A stretch of 58,512 bases of DNA from Actinomycetota bacterium (GTDB lineage Bacteria > Actinomycetota > Acidimicrobiia > Acidimicrobiales > CAIXPF01), in assembly GCA_016870475.1 (NCBI GenBank), contig VGBO01000008.1, forward strand, positions 1 through 58,512, in the 5' to 3' direction. Positions 34,716-43,033 of the stretch are shown in pieces. The translations under genes were made by a program, and so were the position numbers. The notes under the pieces are model-generated. The model was not told where the DNA came from. It worked only from the letters and a program-made list of their open reading frames with translations, and searched no databases. Positions within the stretch are counted from its first letter, which is position 1. Every line of letters starts with the position of its first letter.

Positions 34716-35840
34716 ATGGAGCTCGCTGTCCTCGTCCTCATCCTCGCCCTGGCCGGGGCGCTCGTCGCGGTCGCGCTGGTCTTCCTCCGGCACCGCAGCA
34801 GGACAGCCGCCCCGCGTCTCGGCACGGCCGACCGGTCCGACCGGGTCGCCCGTGCGGCGACCACGGTGCTCGAGGAACCGGTCGTCGAGGAGACGCCGGT
34901 CGTCGAGGAGACGCCCGCCGTCGTCGAGGCGCCGCCACCGGTCCGGCCGTCCTTCGTCGACCGGCTCACCCGGGCCCGGGAGGCGATCGCCGGGCCGTTC
35001 CGGGCGGTGCTCGCCCGCGGTGCGCTCGATGCCGGTACCTGGGACGATCTCGAGGATGCGCTCATCGGGGCCGACGTCGGAGTCGAGCTCACGGGTGAGC
35101 TGCTCGAGGAGCTGCGTGGCGTCGCCCGGGAACGGCGGATCGAGGATCCCGCCGTGCTCATCGCCGCGCTGAAGGAGCTCGTCGTCGCTCGTCTCGGCGG
35201 TCGCGACCGATCGCTCCGACACGATGCGGATGCGACGAACGTGTGGCTGTTCGTCGGGGTGAACGGGGTCGGCAAGACCACGACGGTCGGCAAGGTCGGC
35301 CACCGTGAGAGGGCCGGCGGCCAGTCGGTGGTCATGGCGGCGGGCGACACGTTCCGCGCCGCTGCGGCCGAACAGCTCGCCACCTGGGCCGAACGCGCCG
35401 GGTGCGACTTCGTGCGCGGTGCCGAGGGCGGCGACCCCTCCTCGGTGGTCTTCGACGCCGTGCAGCGCGCCGCCGCACGGGGGTCGGACCTCGTGCTCGC
35501 CGACACCGCAGGTCGCCTGCACACCAAGTCCAACCTCATGGACGAACTGGCGAAGGTACGTCGTGTCGCCGACCGGGATCCGGGCCGGGTCACCGAGTGC
35601 CTGCTCGTGCTCGATGCGGTGACCGGGCAGAACGGTCTCGTGCAGGCCGAGCAGTTCACGGCGGCGACGGCGTTGACCGGTGTGGTGCTCACCAAGCTCG
35701 ACGGATCGGCGAAGGGTGGCATCGTGCTGGCCATCGAGCACCGACTCGGGATCCCGGTGAAGTTGGTCGGACTCGGGGAGGGCGTCGAGGACCTCGTGCC
35801 CTTCGAGCCCGTCGAGTTCGCCGACGCGCTCTTCGGCTGA
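34716..35840 (+). CDS. ftsY: Signal recognition particle receptor FtsY
   Basis: SRP receptor GTPase that docks ribosome-SRP complexes at the membrane. 374 residues. It begins with a genuine hydrophobic helix (MELAVLVLILALAGALVAV), then an acidic A-region with EEPVVEETPVVEETP repeats. The N domain starts about 75; G1 GVNGVGKTTT is near 180, DTAGRLHT and TKLDGSAKGG follow. ATG 34716. ffh follows after 52 nt, with its own promoter box. Confidence 0.96.
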   Translation: MELAVLVLILALAGALVAVALVFLRHRSRTAAPRLGTADRSDRVARAATTVLEEPVVEETPVVEETPAVVEAPPPVRPSFVDRLTRAREAIAGPFRAVLARGALDAGTWDDLEDALIGADVGVELTGELLEELRGVARERRIEDPAVLIAALKELVVARLGGRDRSLRHDADATNVWLFVGVNGVGKTTTVGKVGHRERAGGQSVVMAAGDTFRAAAAEQLATWAERAGCDFVRGAEGGDPSSVVFDAVQRAAARGSDLVLADTAGRLHTKSNLMDELAKVRRVADRDPGRVTECLLVLDAVTGQNGLVQAEQFTAATALTGVVLTKLDGSAKGGIVLAIEHRLGIPVKLVGLGEGVEDLVPFEPVEFADALFG

Positions 35841-35877
35841 GCGCGGTGCGCGCCGCGGCCCCGGCCCGCGGCGTCGG

Positions 35878-35883
35878 TAGGAT
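35878..35883 (+). promoter_or_regulatory. -10-like box TAGGAT for ffh
   Basis: TAGGAT lies 9 nt before ATG 35893; no Shine-Dalgarno. Confidence 0.5.
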
Positions 35884-35892
35884 GCGCGCCGC

Positions 35893-37401
35893 ATGTTCGA
35901 GGCACTGTCCGACCGGTTCGAGGGGATCTTCTCCAAGCTGCGCAACCGCGGCCGCCTCGACGAGCGCGACGTCGACGAGGTCCTGCGGGAGATCCGGGTC
36001 GCGCTGCTCGAGGCGGACGTCAACCTCACCGTCGTCCGCTCCTTCGTCGAACGCCTCCGCGTCGAGCTCGTCGGCCAGGAGCTGTCCAAGGCGCTGAACC
36101 CGGCGCAGCAGGTCGTCAAGGCGGTCCACGCCGAGCTGGTCGCCACCCTCGGCGGCGAGGCCGTGCGCATCATCCCGGCCGCGAAGCCACCGACCGTCGT
36201 CCTCATGGCGGGTCTGCAGGGCTCGGGCAAGACGACGACGTCCGCGAAGCTCGCCGGCTGGTTCCGTTCCCAGGGACGTCAGCCGCTGCTCGTCGGCGCC
36301 GACCTGCAGCGGCCCGCTGCGGTGGCGCAGCTCCGCACCCTCGCAGCACAGATCGACGTCCCGGTCTTCTCCGCACCCGACGACGTCGTGGCATCGGCGA
36401 CGGGTGATCCGGTGGCCGTCGCCGCCGGCGCGGTGGAGGAGGCGCGCCGTCTCGGCCGCGACGTGGTCATCGTCGACACGGCCGGTCGTCTCGCGATCGA
36501 TGCCGAACTCATGGATCAGGTGCGCCGCATCAGCGACGCGGTCACCCCGACCTACACCTTCCTCGTCGTCGACGCGATGACCGGCCAGGACGCCGTCACC
36601 GTCGCCCGGGCGTTCCACGACACCCTCGCCCTCGACGGGGTGATCCTCACCAAGCTCGACGGCGACGCCGCGGGCGGTGCCGCACTGTCGGTGAAGGAGG
36701 TCGTGGGCCGCCCGATCGCCTTCGCCTCAACCGGTGAGAAGCTCGACGACTTCGACCTGTTCCACCCGGACCGGCTCGCCGGACGCATCCTCGGCATGGG
36801 CGACATGCTCACGCTGATCGAGCGCGCCGAGCAGGTCTACGAACGTGACCAGGCCGAGGAGGCCGCGGCGGCGCTGCTCGAGGGCCGGTTCACCCTCGAC
36901 GACTTCCTCGCCCAGATGCAGCAGTTGCGGCGCATGGGTCCGCTCCAGGGTCTGCTCGGGATGATGCCCGGCATGCCGAAGGAGATCCGCGAGGCGCAGA
37001 TCGAGGACCGCCACGTCAACCGGATCGAGGCGATCATCCGCTCGATGACACCGGCGGAGCGGGCACGCCCCGAGCTCATCGACGCCTCGCGTCGCTCGCG
37101 CATCGCCGTGGGGTCGGGGACCCAGCCCCAGGAGGTCTCCCAGCTCGTCACCCAGTTCTCCGAGGTCCAGCGGCTCATGAAGCGCTTCGGGGGCATGGGC
37201 TCCAAGCGCACCCGACCGGGCCGCAAGGACAAGGACAAGGGGCGCAAGAAGTCCGGCAAGGGCGGTGGCCGGGTGACCGGCAAGGGTCCGGCACCGCTGC
37301 CCAAGGTCGACTTCGAACAGCTCGCCGACCGGAACCGGGTGCCCGGTGGCGGTCTCCGCCTCCCCGGACTCGGCGGGACGACCCCGCCCGGTTTGCAATG
37401 A
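35893..37401 (+). CDS. ffh: Signal recognition particle protein Ffh
   Basis: SRP54 homolog that binds signal sequences and 4.5S RNA. 502 residues. N domain 1-95; G domain with [18 protein letters not shown] near 103-120, DTAGRLAID and [10 protein letters not shown]; then a Met-rich M domain from about 300 ([20 protein letters not shown]). A basic, Gly/Lys-rich C-terminal tail of about 65 residues ([14 protein letters not shown]) extends beyond the usual M domain. ATG 35893. Confidence 0.96.
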   Translation: MFEALSDRFEGIFSKLRNRGRLDERDVDEVLREIRVALLEADVNLTVVRSFVERLRVELVGQELSKALNPAQQVVKAVHAELVATLGGEAVRIIPAAKPPTVVLMAGLQGSGKTTTSAKLAGWFRSQGRQPLLVGADLQRPAAVAQLRTLAAQIDVPVFSAPDDVVASATGDPVAVAAGAVEEARRLGRDVVIVDTAGRLAIDAELMDQVRRISDAVTPTYTFLVVDAMTGQDAVTVARAFHDTLALDGVILTKLDGDAAGGAALSVKEVVGRPIAFASTGEKLDDFDLFHPDRLAGRILGMGDMLTLIERAEQVYERDQAEEAAAALLEGRFTLDDFLAQMQQLRRMGPLQGLLGMMPGMPKEIREAQIEDRHVNRIEAIIRSMTPAERARPELIDASRRSRIAVGSGTQPQEVSQLVTQFSEVQRLMKRFGGMGSKRTRPGRKDKDKGRKKSGKGGGRVTGKGPAPLPKVDFEQLADRNRVPGGGLRLPGLGGTTPPGLQ

Positions 37402-37456
37402 CCGACGCCGACCGACGACAGTAGTCGGCTGCCCGAGCAAGGAAGAGGACGACGAC

Positions 37457-37726
37457 GTGGCCGTGAAGCTCCGCCTGATGCGGATGGGGAAGAAGAAGCA
37501 GCCGACCTATCGCGTGGTCGCGGCCGACGGCCGGGCGCCGCGTGACGGCCGCTTCATCGAGATCGTGGGCAGCTATGACCCCCGTACCGAGCCCTCCACC
37601 GTGCGCATCGACAACGACAAGGCGCTGAAGTGGTTGCGCCAGGGTGCCCAGCCGACCGAGACGGTGCAGAAGCTGCTCAAGATCTCGGGCGCGTGGGAGA
37701 CCTTCCGTCCGGGCAGCAGCTCGTGA
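37457..37726 (+). CDS. rpsP: 30S ribosomal protein S16
   Basis: Small-subunit assembly protein of 89 residues: [19 protein letters not shown] and [14 protein letters not shown] are S16 signatures. GTG 37457 with GGAAGAGGA as ribosome site. Start of the rpsP-khpA-rimM-trmD-rplS unit; it overlaps khpA by 4 bp (GTGA). I see no clear -10 box in the 55-bp gap after ffh. Confidence 0.96.
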   Translation: MAVKLRLMRMGKKKQPTYRVVAADGRAPRDGRFIEIVGSYDPRTEPSTVRIDNDKALKWLRQGAQPTETVQKLLKISGAWETFRPGSSS

Positions 37727-37980
37727 GCGACGCGCTCGCTCCGACCGCCGCGGCGGTGACCGGGTACCTCGCTCGGGCAGTGGTCGAGGATGCCGACGCA
37801 GTGCGCGTGGAGGTGGAGGAGCTCCGTGAGGGGCGCGTCCGGATCTCCGTGCATGCGGACCCGGACGACTTCGGGCGACTGATCGGTCGCCGCGGCCGGG
37901 TCGCTGCGGCGATCCGAACCGTGGTCGGTGCCGCCGCCGCCAAGGACGGGCTCGAGGCCGAGGTCGAGTTCGTCGAGTGA
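37723..37980 (+). CDS. khpA: KH-domain RNA-binding protein KhpA
   Basis: Small RNA-binding protein of 85 residues with a single KH domain; the GxxG loop is in [18 protein letters not shown]. KhpA pairs with KhpB in RNA chaperoning and cell-size control in other Gram-positives. It lies between rpsP and rimM, the usual position, and overlaps both by 4 bp (GTGA). Confidence 0.92.
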   Translation: MSDALAPTAAAVTGYLARAVVEDADAVRVEVEELREGRVRISVHADPDDFGRLIGRRGRVAAAIRTVVGAAAAKDGLEAEVEFVE

Positions 37981-38441
37981 CGCTGCTCGAGGTCGGACGG
38001 ATCACCCGGGCGCACGGCGTGCGCGGCGAGGTGGTCGTCGACCTGATCACCCACCGGGTCGATCGGCTCGCAGCGGGAACGACGCTGCAGAGCGGGCGTG
38101 GTGATCTCACGATCGTCGCGTCGCGCCCCTTCGGGGAGAAGCATCTCGTGACCTTCGCCGGGGTCGCCGACCGGACCGGCGCCGAGGCGCTGCGCGGTGT
38201 GGTGCTCTCCGCACCGCCGCTCGACGACGAACCGGACGCCATGTGGGTGCACGAGCTCGTCGGGTCCTCGGTGGTGGAGGTGAACGGCACCGAACGGGGC
38301 GCCGTCGTGGCGGTCGAGGCGAACCCGGCCGCCGATCTCCTGGTGCTCGCGTCCGGAGCCCTCGTGCCCGTCATCTTCGTGGTCCGGCGGGAGGGCGACC
38401 GGATCGTCGTCGACGTGCCCGACGGGCTGTTCGAGCTCTGA
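37977..38441 (+). CDS. rimM: Ribosome maturation factor RimM
   Basis: 30S maturation factor of 154 residues. N-terminal RimM barrel: LLEVGRITRAHGVRGEVVVD. C-terminal PRC-like barrel: WVHELVGSSVVEVNGTERG, ending VPDGLFEL. GTG 37977 overlaps khpA by 4 bp. Confidence 0.93.
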   Translation: MTLLEVGRITRAHGVRGEVVVDLITHRVDRLAAGTTLQSGRGDLTIVASRPFGEKHLVTFAGVADRTGAEALRGVVLSAPPLDDEPDAMWVHELVGSSVVEVNGTERGAVVAVEANPAADLLVLASGALVPVIFVVRREGDRIVVDVPDGLFEL

Positions 38442-38455
38442 GCGGGGCCGTCGAC

Positions 38456-39229
38456 GTGCGCATCGACGTCATCACCATCTTCCCCGACCTCGTGGAGTCC
38501 TTCGCGTCGGCGAGCCTGCTCGGCCGGGCCCGCCGCTCCGGGCTGCTCGACGTCCGGGTGCACGACCTGCGTCAGGCGACCGACGACCCGCACCGCTCCG
38601 TCGACGACACGCCCTTCGGCGGTGGCGCGGGCATGGTGTTGCGACCCGAACCGATCTTCAGCCTCGTCGAGCGGGTCCGGCCACCGCGCCCGCTCTTCCT
38701 GCTCGGCCCCGGCGGGCGCACCCTCGACCAAGGGCTTGCCCGCGAGCTCGCGGCCGGCGACGGCTTCTCGCTCCTGTGCGGGCGCTACGAGGGGGTCGAC
38801 GACCGGGTGCGCACGGCGCTCTGTGACGACGAGCTCTCCATCGGCGACGTCGTCCTCGCCGGCGGGGAGGTCGCCGCGCTCGTGGTGCTCGAGGCGGTCG
38901 GTCGGCTCGTTCCGGGGGTGATGGGCAACGAGGCGTCGGGGGAGGACGAGTCCTTCACCGACGGGCTCCTCGAGTACCCGCAGTTCACCCGACCGGCGGA
39001 GTTCCGGGGCCTCGCCGTCCCCGACGTGCTGCGATCGGGTGACCACGGCCGGATCGGGCGCTGGCGGCGGGCGCAGGCGTTGCTGCGCACCGCGCAGCGC
39101 CGCCCCGACCTCCTCGCCCGTCGCGGAGGGCTCCGGCCCGGCGAGGCGGCGCTGCTCGAGGAGTTCGGCGTCGTCCTCGACGTCGACCCGACGACGCTTG
39201 GCCCACCCACCGGCGATCCACTATCGTAA
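38456..39229 (+). CDS. trmD: tRNA (guanine-37-N1)-methyltransferase
   Basis: SPOUT-fold tRNA methyltransferase that prevents frameshifting. 257 residues. [14 protein letters not shown] is the opening, [19 protein letters not shown] binds SAM, and [24 protein letters not shown] and [14 protein letters not shown] are family motifs. GTG 38456 is 14 nt after the rimM stop. An apparent rplS promoter lies in its last codons. Confidence 0.95.
   Translation: MRIDVITIFPDLVESFASASLLGRARRSGLLDVRVHDLRQATDDPHRSVDDTPFGGGAGMVLRPEPIFSLVERVRPPRPLFLLGPGGRTLDQGLARELAAGDGFSLLCGRYEGVDDRVRTALCDDELSIGDVVLAGGEVAALVVLEAVGRLVPGVMGNEASGEDESFTDGLLEYPQFTRPAEFRGLAVPDVLRSGDHGRIGRWRRAQALLRTAQRRPDLLARRGGLRPGEAALLEEFGVVLDVDPTTLGPPTGDPLS
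39198..39227 (+). promoter_or_regulatory. Candidate rplS promoter, -35 TTGGCC and -10 TATCGT
   Basis: TTGGCC at 39198-39203 and TATCGT at 39222-39227 are 18 bp apart, inside the end of trmD. The predicted leader before rplS is about 65 nt. It is one of the few promoters here with a recognisable -35 element. Confidence 0.45.
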
Positions 39230-39296
39230 AGGGTCCCCGTTCGCTGATGCGGGCGTGCCCCGAGGAGTCGGTGGCGGCGGCCGAGGAGCTGAAGGC

Positions 39297-39638
39297 ATGA
39301 AGACCACCGACCTGATCGACAAGGCCAACCTGCGCGACGACGTGCCCGTGTTCGCCCCCGGCGACACGGTGAAGGTGCACGTGCGGGTGGTCGAAGGCAA
39401 CCGGGAGCGCGTCCAGATCTTCCAGGGCGTGGTGATCCGTCGTCAGGGTTCGGGGATCGCCGAGTGCTACACGGTGCGCAAGGTGAGCTTCGGGGTCGGC
39501 GTGGAGCGCACCTTCCCGGTGCACTCGCCGATCACGGCGAAGATCGAGCTCGTCACCCGCGGCGACGTCCGCCGGGCGAAGCTCTACTACCTGCGCGATC
39601 GCGTCGGGAAGGCCGCGAAGATCCGCGAGAAGCGCTGA
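39297..39638 (+). CDS. rplS: 50S ribosomal protein L19
   Basis: Protein of 113 residues at the 30S-50S interface: [44 protein letters not shown] and [17 protein letters not shown] are L19 signatures. ATG 39297 with GAGGAG upstream. The rnhB and lepB genes that often follow are absent; after 99 bp holding only a weak GGTCCG/CGGACC stem and a ribosome site comes yraN. Confidence 0.96.
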   Translation: MKTTDLIDKANLRDDVPVFAPGDTVKVHVRVVEGNRERVQIFQGVVIRRQGSGIAECYTVRKVSFGVGVERTFPVHSPITAKIELVTRGDVRRAKLYYLRDRVGKAAKIREKR

Positions 39639-39737
39639 TCCGCTCGGGCGGCGGGTTGGTCCCGTCGTCCTGACCGGTCGGGTCCGCCGGAACTCCGGAC
39701 CTCCATCGACCACCGCTGTGGCACGAGGAGGTCTCCC

Positions 39738-40097
39738 ATGGCGGCACCACTGCGTGGGAAGGATCGGCAGCGTCTCGGACGCGCCGGAGAGGACCGGGCA
39801 GCCGCCTGGTACACGGAGCGCGGGTTCGCCGTGCTCGATCGGAACTGGCGGTGCCGCCACGGCGAGATCGACCTCGTCGTCCGGCGCGGACCGCTGGTTG
39901 CGTTCGTCGAGGTGAAGACCCGCGGGGGTTCGGGCTTCGGCGACCCGGTCGAGGCGGTGACGGGGGAGAAACGCCGTCGGCTCCGCCGCCTGGCCGCCGC
40001 CTGGATCGCGGCGGCTCCCGAGCGGCCGGTCGAGGTCCGCTTCGACGTGGTCGGCGTCCTGCCGACGGGGTTGTCGGTGATCCCCGGTGCGTTCTGA
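39738..40097 (+). CDS. yraN: YraN/UPF0102 family nuclease-like protein
   Basis: Protein of 119 residues with the restriction-endonuclease-like fold: GRAGEDRAAAWYTERGFAVL, the putative active site HGEIDLVVRRG and FVEVKTRGG, and DPVEAVTGEKRRRLRRLA. Cellular role not settled for the family. ATG 39738 has GAGGAGG upstream. In many genomes it precedes comM and dprA, which lie about 1.4 kb downstream here. Confidence 0.92.
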   Translation: MAAPLRGKDRQRLGRAGEDRAAAWYTERGFAVLDRNWRCRHGEIDLVVRRGPLVAFVEVKTRGGSGFGDPVEAVTGEKRRRLRRLAAAWIAAAPERPVEVRFDVVGVLPTGLSVIPGAF

Positions 40098-40104
40098 GCC
40101 GACG

Positions 40105-40614
40105 TCAGTCGACCTGCAACAGCCGGCCGGCCTCGGTGACGAAGTTCTCCGCATCGGCACGATGGCCGGCGATCACGTCAAACATCACGATCGGTGCCGC
40201 ACGTTGCACGAACCGCACGGCGAGCGACTTGCCCCCACGCGGGGCCGGCACGACGCGCAGGTCGATCTCGAGGAGGTCAGCGAGGAGCACGTGGCCGAGC
40301 AGGGTTCCGGTCCCGCCCGAGCGGGCCGTCGACCAGACGATCACCCGGGTCGTGGTCAGCCCGAGGGTCATGTCCCACGCTGTGGGGAAGCCGGGGATGC
40401 GCTGCACCTCCCGGCTCAAGGGGTTCGGCGCCCGTTCCGCCGGACCGCGCTCCGTGCGCGGACCGATGCGGAACCCCCGGGGCGTCATGTCGGGTCGCGG
40501 CGGGGGCCGGGGGAGCGACAGCCGAACGGCGCCGACGTACCACTCGTAGGGGTCGAGCTCGTCGGACCGGGCGGCGCGCAGCCGTTCGAGCAGATCGGGA
40601 CGGCTCACCACCAT
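40105..40614 (-). CDS. Hypothetical protein (169 aa)
   Basis: Not recognised. Soluble protein of 169 residues: LLERLRAARSDELDPYEWYV at the N-terminus, a basic Pro-rich stretch (LPRPPPRPDMTPRG), then alternating strands (MTLGLTTTRVIVWST, HVLLADLLEIDLRVVP) that suggest a beta-rich, PH- or LOLA-like fold. No catalytic motif visible. ATG 40614 overlaps the zinc-finger gene by 10 bp, so it is the last gene of a three-gene minus-strand operon. Confidence 0.7.
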   Translation of the reverse strand: MVVSRPDLLERLRAARSDELDPYEWYVGAVRLSLPRPPPRPDMTPRGFRIGPRTERGPAERAPNPLSREVQRIPGFPTAWDMTLGLTTTRVIVWSTARSGGTGTLLGHVLLADLLEIDLRVVPAPRGGKSLAVRFVQRAAPIVMFDVIAGHRADAENFVTEAGRLLQVD

Positions 40615-40856
40615 GCCCCCCCGTCACGGCCGTTCCTGCGGCGGAGCTCCCGCTCCCAGCAGGCGCGGTGCCAGTGCCGCCGCAGGTCGGGCGCCGTCCG
40701 GGGGACCACGACGAGATGCCCGGTGCCGGCGGGCATCTCGCGGTTGCACCCGGGACAGAGGTACGCCTTCGTCGCCTGGTACGGCTGCAGGAACCGCACG
40801 TCCACCTCGTCGAGCCAGGACCCGGTGACCTCCCGGAGGGGTCGTTCCGCGCTCAT
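40605..40856 (-). CDS. Small zinc-ribbon-like protein
   Basis: Protein of 83 residues with a CPGCNREMPAGTGH motif (CxxC), then VVPRTAPDLRRHWHRACWER, giving a C2-H-C type metal site. Actinobacteria often carry such short proteins under uninformative names; function unknown. ATG 40856 overlaps the upstream stop as ATGA, and the next gene overlaps by 10 bp, indicating coupled translation. Confidence 0.72.
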   Translation of the reverse strand: MSAERPLREVTGSWLDEVDVRFLQPYQATKAYLCPGCNREMPAGTGHLVVVPRTAPDLRRHWHRACWERELRRRNGRDGGAWW

Positions 40857-40963
40857 CCGAGGAACGCCCAGGCGACCAGGCCGAGCGCGACCACGGTGGC
40901 TGCCACGACGAACGCCAGGTCGGCGGGTCGGCGTCGGTGCGCTCGGTAGGGATTGAGCCCCAT
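40853..40963 (-). CDS. 36-residue single-pass membrane peptide
   Basis: Very short reading frame with a basic, cytosolic N-terminus (MGLNPYRAHRRRPAD) and one hydrophobic helix (LAFVVAATVVALGLVAWAFL). It is supported as a gene by its ATGA overlap with the zinc-ribbon gene, by the CATACT box 6 nt upstream and by its membrane-peptide composition. Function unknown. It would head the operon and is divergent from the cytochrome lipoprotein across 31 bp. Confidence 0.6.
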   Translation of the reverse strand: MGLNPYRAHRRRPADLAFVVAATVVALGLVAWAFLG

Positions 40964-40969
40964 GTCGCC

Positions 40970-40975
40970 AGTATG
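40970..40975 (-). promoter_or_regulatory. -10-like box CATACT for the membrane-peptide operon
   Basis: On the minus strand CATACT ends 6 nt before ATG 40963. The opposing TAGCCT box is only 6 bp away, so polymerase binding at the two sites should be mutually exclusive. Confidence 0.4.
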
Positions 40976-40981
40976 CCGTCC

Positions 40982-40987
40982 TAGCCT
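40982..40987 (+). promoter_or_regulatory. -10-like box TAGCCT for the cytochrome lipoprotein
   Basis: TAGCCT lies 7 nt before GTG 40995; leaderless start predicted. Confidence 0.5.
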
Positions 40988-40994
40988 CCCCTGC

Positions 40995-41429
40995 GTGGGG
41001 TCGACCAGCGGGGAGGGGTGTCTCCGGGGAGCTCGGTGGGGTGCATCGCGCCGCCGCGCCGCGGCGGTCGCCGTGGTCGCCGTGGTCGCCGTGGTCGCCG
41101 GTTCGACGCTCAGCGGGTGCGCTGTCGGCGAGCAGGCCGAGGCGCCGGTGGTGCCGGCGTCGGCCGACGGATCGGTCGACGCGCAGCTCGTGGCGGGCCG
41201 CACCGTCTGGGTCGGCTCGTGCGCCCGTTGCCACGGCTCGGCCGGCGGTGGGGGCGCAGGCCCTCAGCTGAACGGCAGGAGCGTGCTGGAGCGCTTCCCG
41301 ACGGCCGCATCGATGGAGTCGGTGGTGCGCTCCGGCCGAGGCGGCATGCCGGCGTTCGGTGATCGGCTCGACCGCGCCGAGATCGAGGCCGTGGTGGCCT
41401 ACACGAGAACGCTGCTCGCTTCCCCCTGA
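40995..41429 (+). CDS. Lipoprotein c-type cytochrome
   Basis: Exported monoheme cytochrome of 144 residues. Basic n-region (RGARWGASRRR), hydrophobic stretch rich in Ala-Val, lipobox LSGC with Cys42, then a linker and the heme site CARCHG (Cys76, Cys79, His80). The likely distal ligand is Met118 in RGGMPAFG; a final VVAYTRTLL helix closes the class I fold. Anchored outside the membrane; the electron partner is unknown. GTG 40995 was chosen for its TAGCCT box. Signal-peptide codons contain a 9-bp tandem repeat. Confidence 0.88.
   Translation: MGSTSGEGCLRGARWGASRRRAAAVAVVAVVAVVAGSTLSGCAVGEQAEAPVVPASADGSVDAQLVAGRTVWVGSCARCHGSAGGGGAGPQLNGRSVLERFPTAASMESVVRSGRGGMPAFGDRLDRAEIEAVVAYTRTLLASP
41066..41100 (+). 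repeat. 9-bp tandem repeat (unit GGTCGCCGT, 3.9 copies)
   Basis: Copies begin at 41066, 41075, 41084 and 41093 (the last lacks one base). They encode the Val-Ala core of the lipoprotein signal peptide. Gain or loss of a unit changes the hydrophobic stretch by three residues without a frameshift. Confidence 0.85.
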
Positions 41430-41512
41430 ACCAGCGAACCTCCGGGCGGTGACCGCCCGAGGCATCGGTCGCCGGAGGGCGCCCACGACGTCGTCGTCCA
41501 GGTGGAGGCCTC

Positions 41513-43033
41513 GTGCTCGCCTCGGTCCAGTCCGCGGTCGTCCGCGGTGTCGACGGCCATGCCGTCCGTGTCGAAGTCCACGTCTCCAACGGGCTCCCCG
41601 GGTTCACCGTCGTGGGGCTGCCCGATGCGTCCTGCCGGGAGGCCCGCGACCGAGTGCGGGCCGCACTGCTGTCGAGCGGGCTCGCCTGGCCGCTCCGCAG
41701 GGTGACGGTCAATCTCGCGCCGTCCGGCCTCCCCAAGGCCGGGGCCGGCCTCGATCTGGCGATCGCGGTCGGGTTATTGGTCGCCTCGGGGGTGGTGCCC
41801 GAGGCGGCGATCGCCCACACGGCGTTCGTCGGGGAGCTCGGGCTCGACGGGGCGGTGCGACCGGTGCCGGGACTGCTGGGTGTCGTGGACGCGATCCGCA
41901 CCGACGAGGTCGTCGTCCCTGCGACCGGGTTCGCCGAGGCGTCGGTGCTCGGGCGCCACCGGGTGCGCGCCGTCCCCGACCTCGCCACCCTCGTCCGGGT
42001 GCTCGTCGGTGAGGAGCCGTGGCCCGACCCGCCGCCGCCGCCGCCGCCGTGCTCGCCGCCACCGCCTCCCGATCTCGCCGACGTCGTCGGCCAGCCCGTC
42101 GGCCGTCGAGCGGTCGAGGTCGCCGCGGCGGGTGGTCACAACCTGCTGCTGTGTGGGCCGCCCGGCGCGGGCAAGACGATGCTCGCCCGCCGCCTCCCGG
42201 GTCTCCTCCCGCCCCTCACACAGGAGGTGGCGGTGGTCGCGACCCGGGTGCACTCCGCTGCCGGGGAGCCGCTCCCCGCCACCGGCCTGCTCACCAACCC
42301 GCCCTTCCGGTCGCCGCACCACGGGGCGTCGATGGCGGCGCTCGTCGGTGGCGGATCGACGCGGCTGCGTCCCGGCGAGGTCGCGCTCGCCCACGGTGGC
42401 GTCCTCTTCCTCGACGAGCTCGCCGAGTTCCCGCCGTCGGTCCTCGACGCGTTGCGCCAGCCGCTCGAGGAGGGCGTGATCCGGGTGGCGCGTGCGGTGG
42501 CGACCGTGCAGTTCCCCGCCGACTTCCTGCTCGTGGCCGCGACCAACCCGTGCCCGTGCGGGTTCGCGTTCACGCCGGGCGCGTGTCGGTGCAGCGATGC
42601 GGCACGACGTCGCTACGCCCGGCGCCTGTCCGGCCCACTGCTCGACCGGTTCGACCTGCGGGTGATCGTCGGGCGGACCGAGGCCGGTGCGCTCGCCGGC
42701 CCGGTGGGAGAGGGCACCGCCGAGGTCGCCGCACGGGTGCGTACGGCCCGGGAGCTCGCTGCGGCCCGGGGGGTCGTGGCGAACGCCGCGCTCGTGGGCG
42801 CGGCGCTCGACCGGCACGCCCCTCTCTCCAGTGCGGGGCGGGCGATCCTCGAGCGGGCGCTGGCCACCGGCCGTCTCTCGGCGCGCGGGTTCCAGCGCGT
42901 TCGACGGGTGGCGCGCACCCTCGCCGATCTCGACGGCGAGGCGGGCCCGCTCGGCGGAGGTCACGTGGCCCTCGCCCTGCAGCTCCGGGCCGAGCGAGTC
43001 GTACCCGCCGACGTGGGGGAGGGGGTGGCGTGA
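41513..43033 (+). CDS. comM: ComM/YifB family Mg-chelatase-like AAA ATPase
   Basis: AAA+ helicase of 506 residues that promotes branch migration during natural transformation in other bacteria. The N-terminal Lon-S5-like domain (VEVHVSNGLPGFTVVGLPD, NLAPSGLPKAGAGLDL) is followed by a Pro-rich linker (172-186) and the ATPase: Walker A CGPPGAGKT at 214-222, PFRSPHHGAS and Walker B GGVLFLDELAEF, then NPCPCGF and a C-terminal lid. GTG 41513 with GGAGG upstream. Overlaps dprA by 4 bp. Confidence 0.95.
   Translation: MLASVQSAVVRGVDGHAVRVEVHVSNGLPGFTVVGLPDASCREARDRVRAALLSSGLAWPLRRVTVNLAPSGLPKAGAGLDLAIAVGLLVASGVVPEAAIAHTAFVGELGLDGAVRPVPGLLGVVDAIRTDEVVVPATGFAEASVLGRHRVRAVPDLATLVRVLVGEEPWPDPPPPPPPCSPPPPPDLADVVGQPVGRRAVEVAAAGGHNLLLCGPPGAGKTMLARRLPGLLPPLTQEVAVVATRVHSAAGEPLPATGLLTNPPFRSPHHGASMAALVGGGSTRLRPGEVALAHGGVLFLDELAEFPPSVLDALRQPLEEGVIRVARAVATVQFPADFLLVAATNPCPCGFAFTPGACRCSDAARRRYARRLSGPLLDRFDLRVIVGRTEAGALAGPVGEGTAEVAARVRTARELAAARGVVANAALVGAALDRHAPLSSAGRAILERALATGRLSARGFQRVRRVARTLADLDGEAGPLGGGHVALALQLRAERVVPADVGEGVA
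42028..42048 (+). repeat. CCG-rich microsatellite in the comM linker
   Basis: A run of CCG triplets encodes the first half of a poly-proline linker between the two ComM domains. A second C-rich Pro run follows at about 42055-42070. Triplet slippage would only alter linker length. Confidence 0.7.

Noticed and set aside
34590-36230. 546-codon frame antisense to ftsY/ffh
   Set aside because: Low-complexity Arg/Ser/Thr-rich shadow of two clear genes.
42019-43029. Long upstream extension of dprA inside comM
   Set aside because: DprA similarity starts only after 43030; the upstream part is an Arg/Pro-rich frame shadow of comM.
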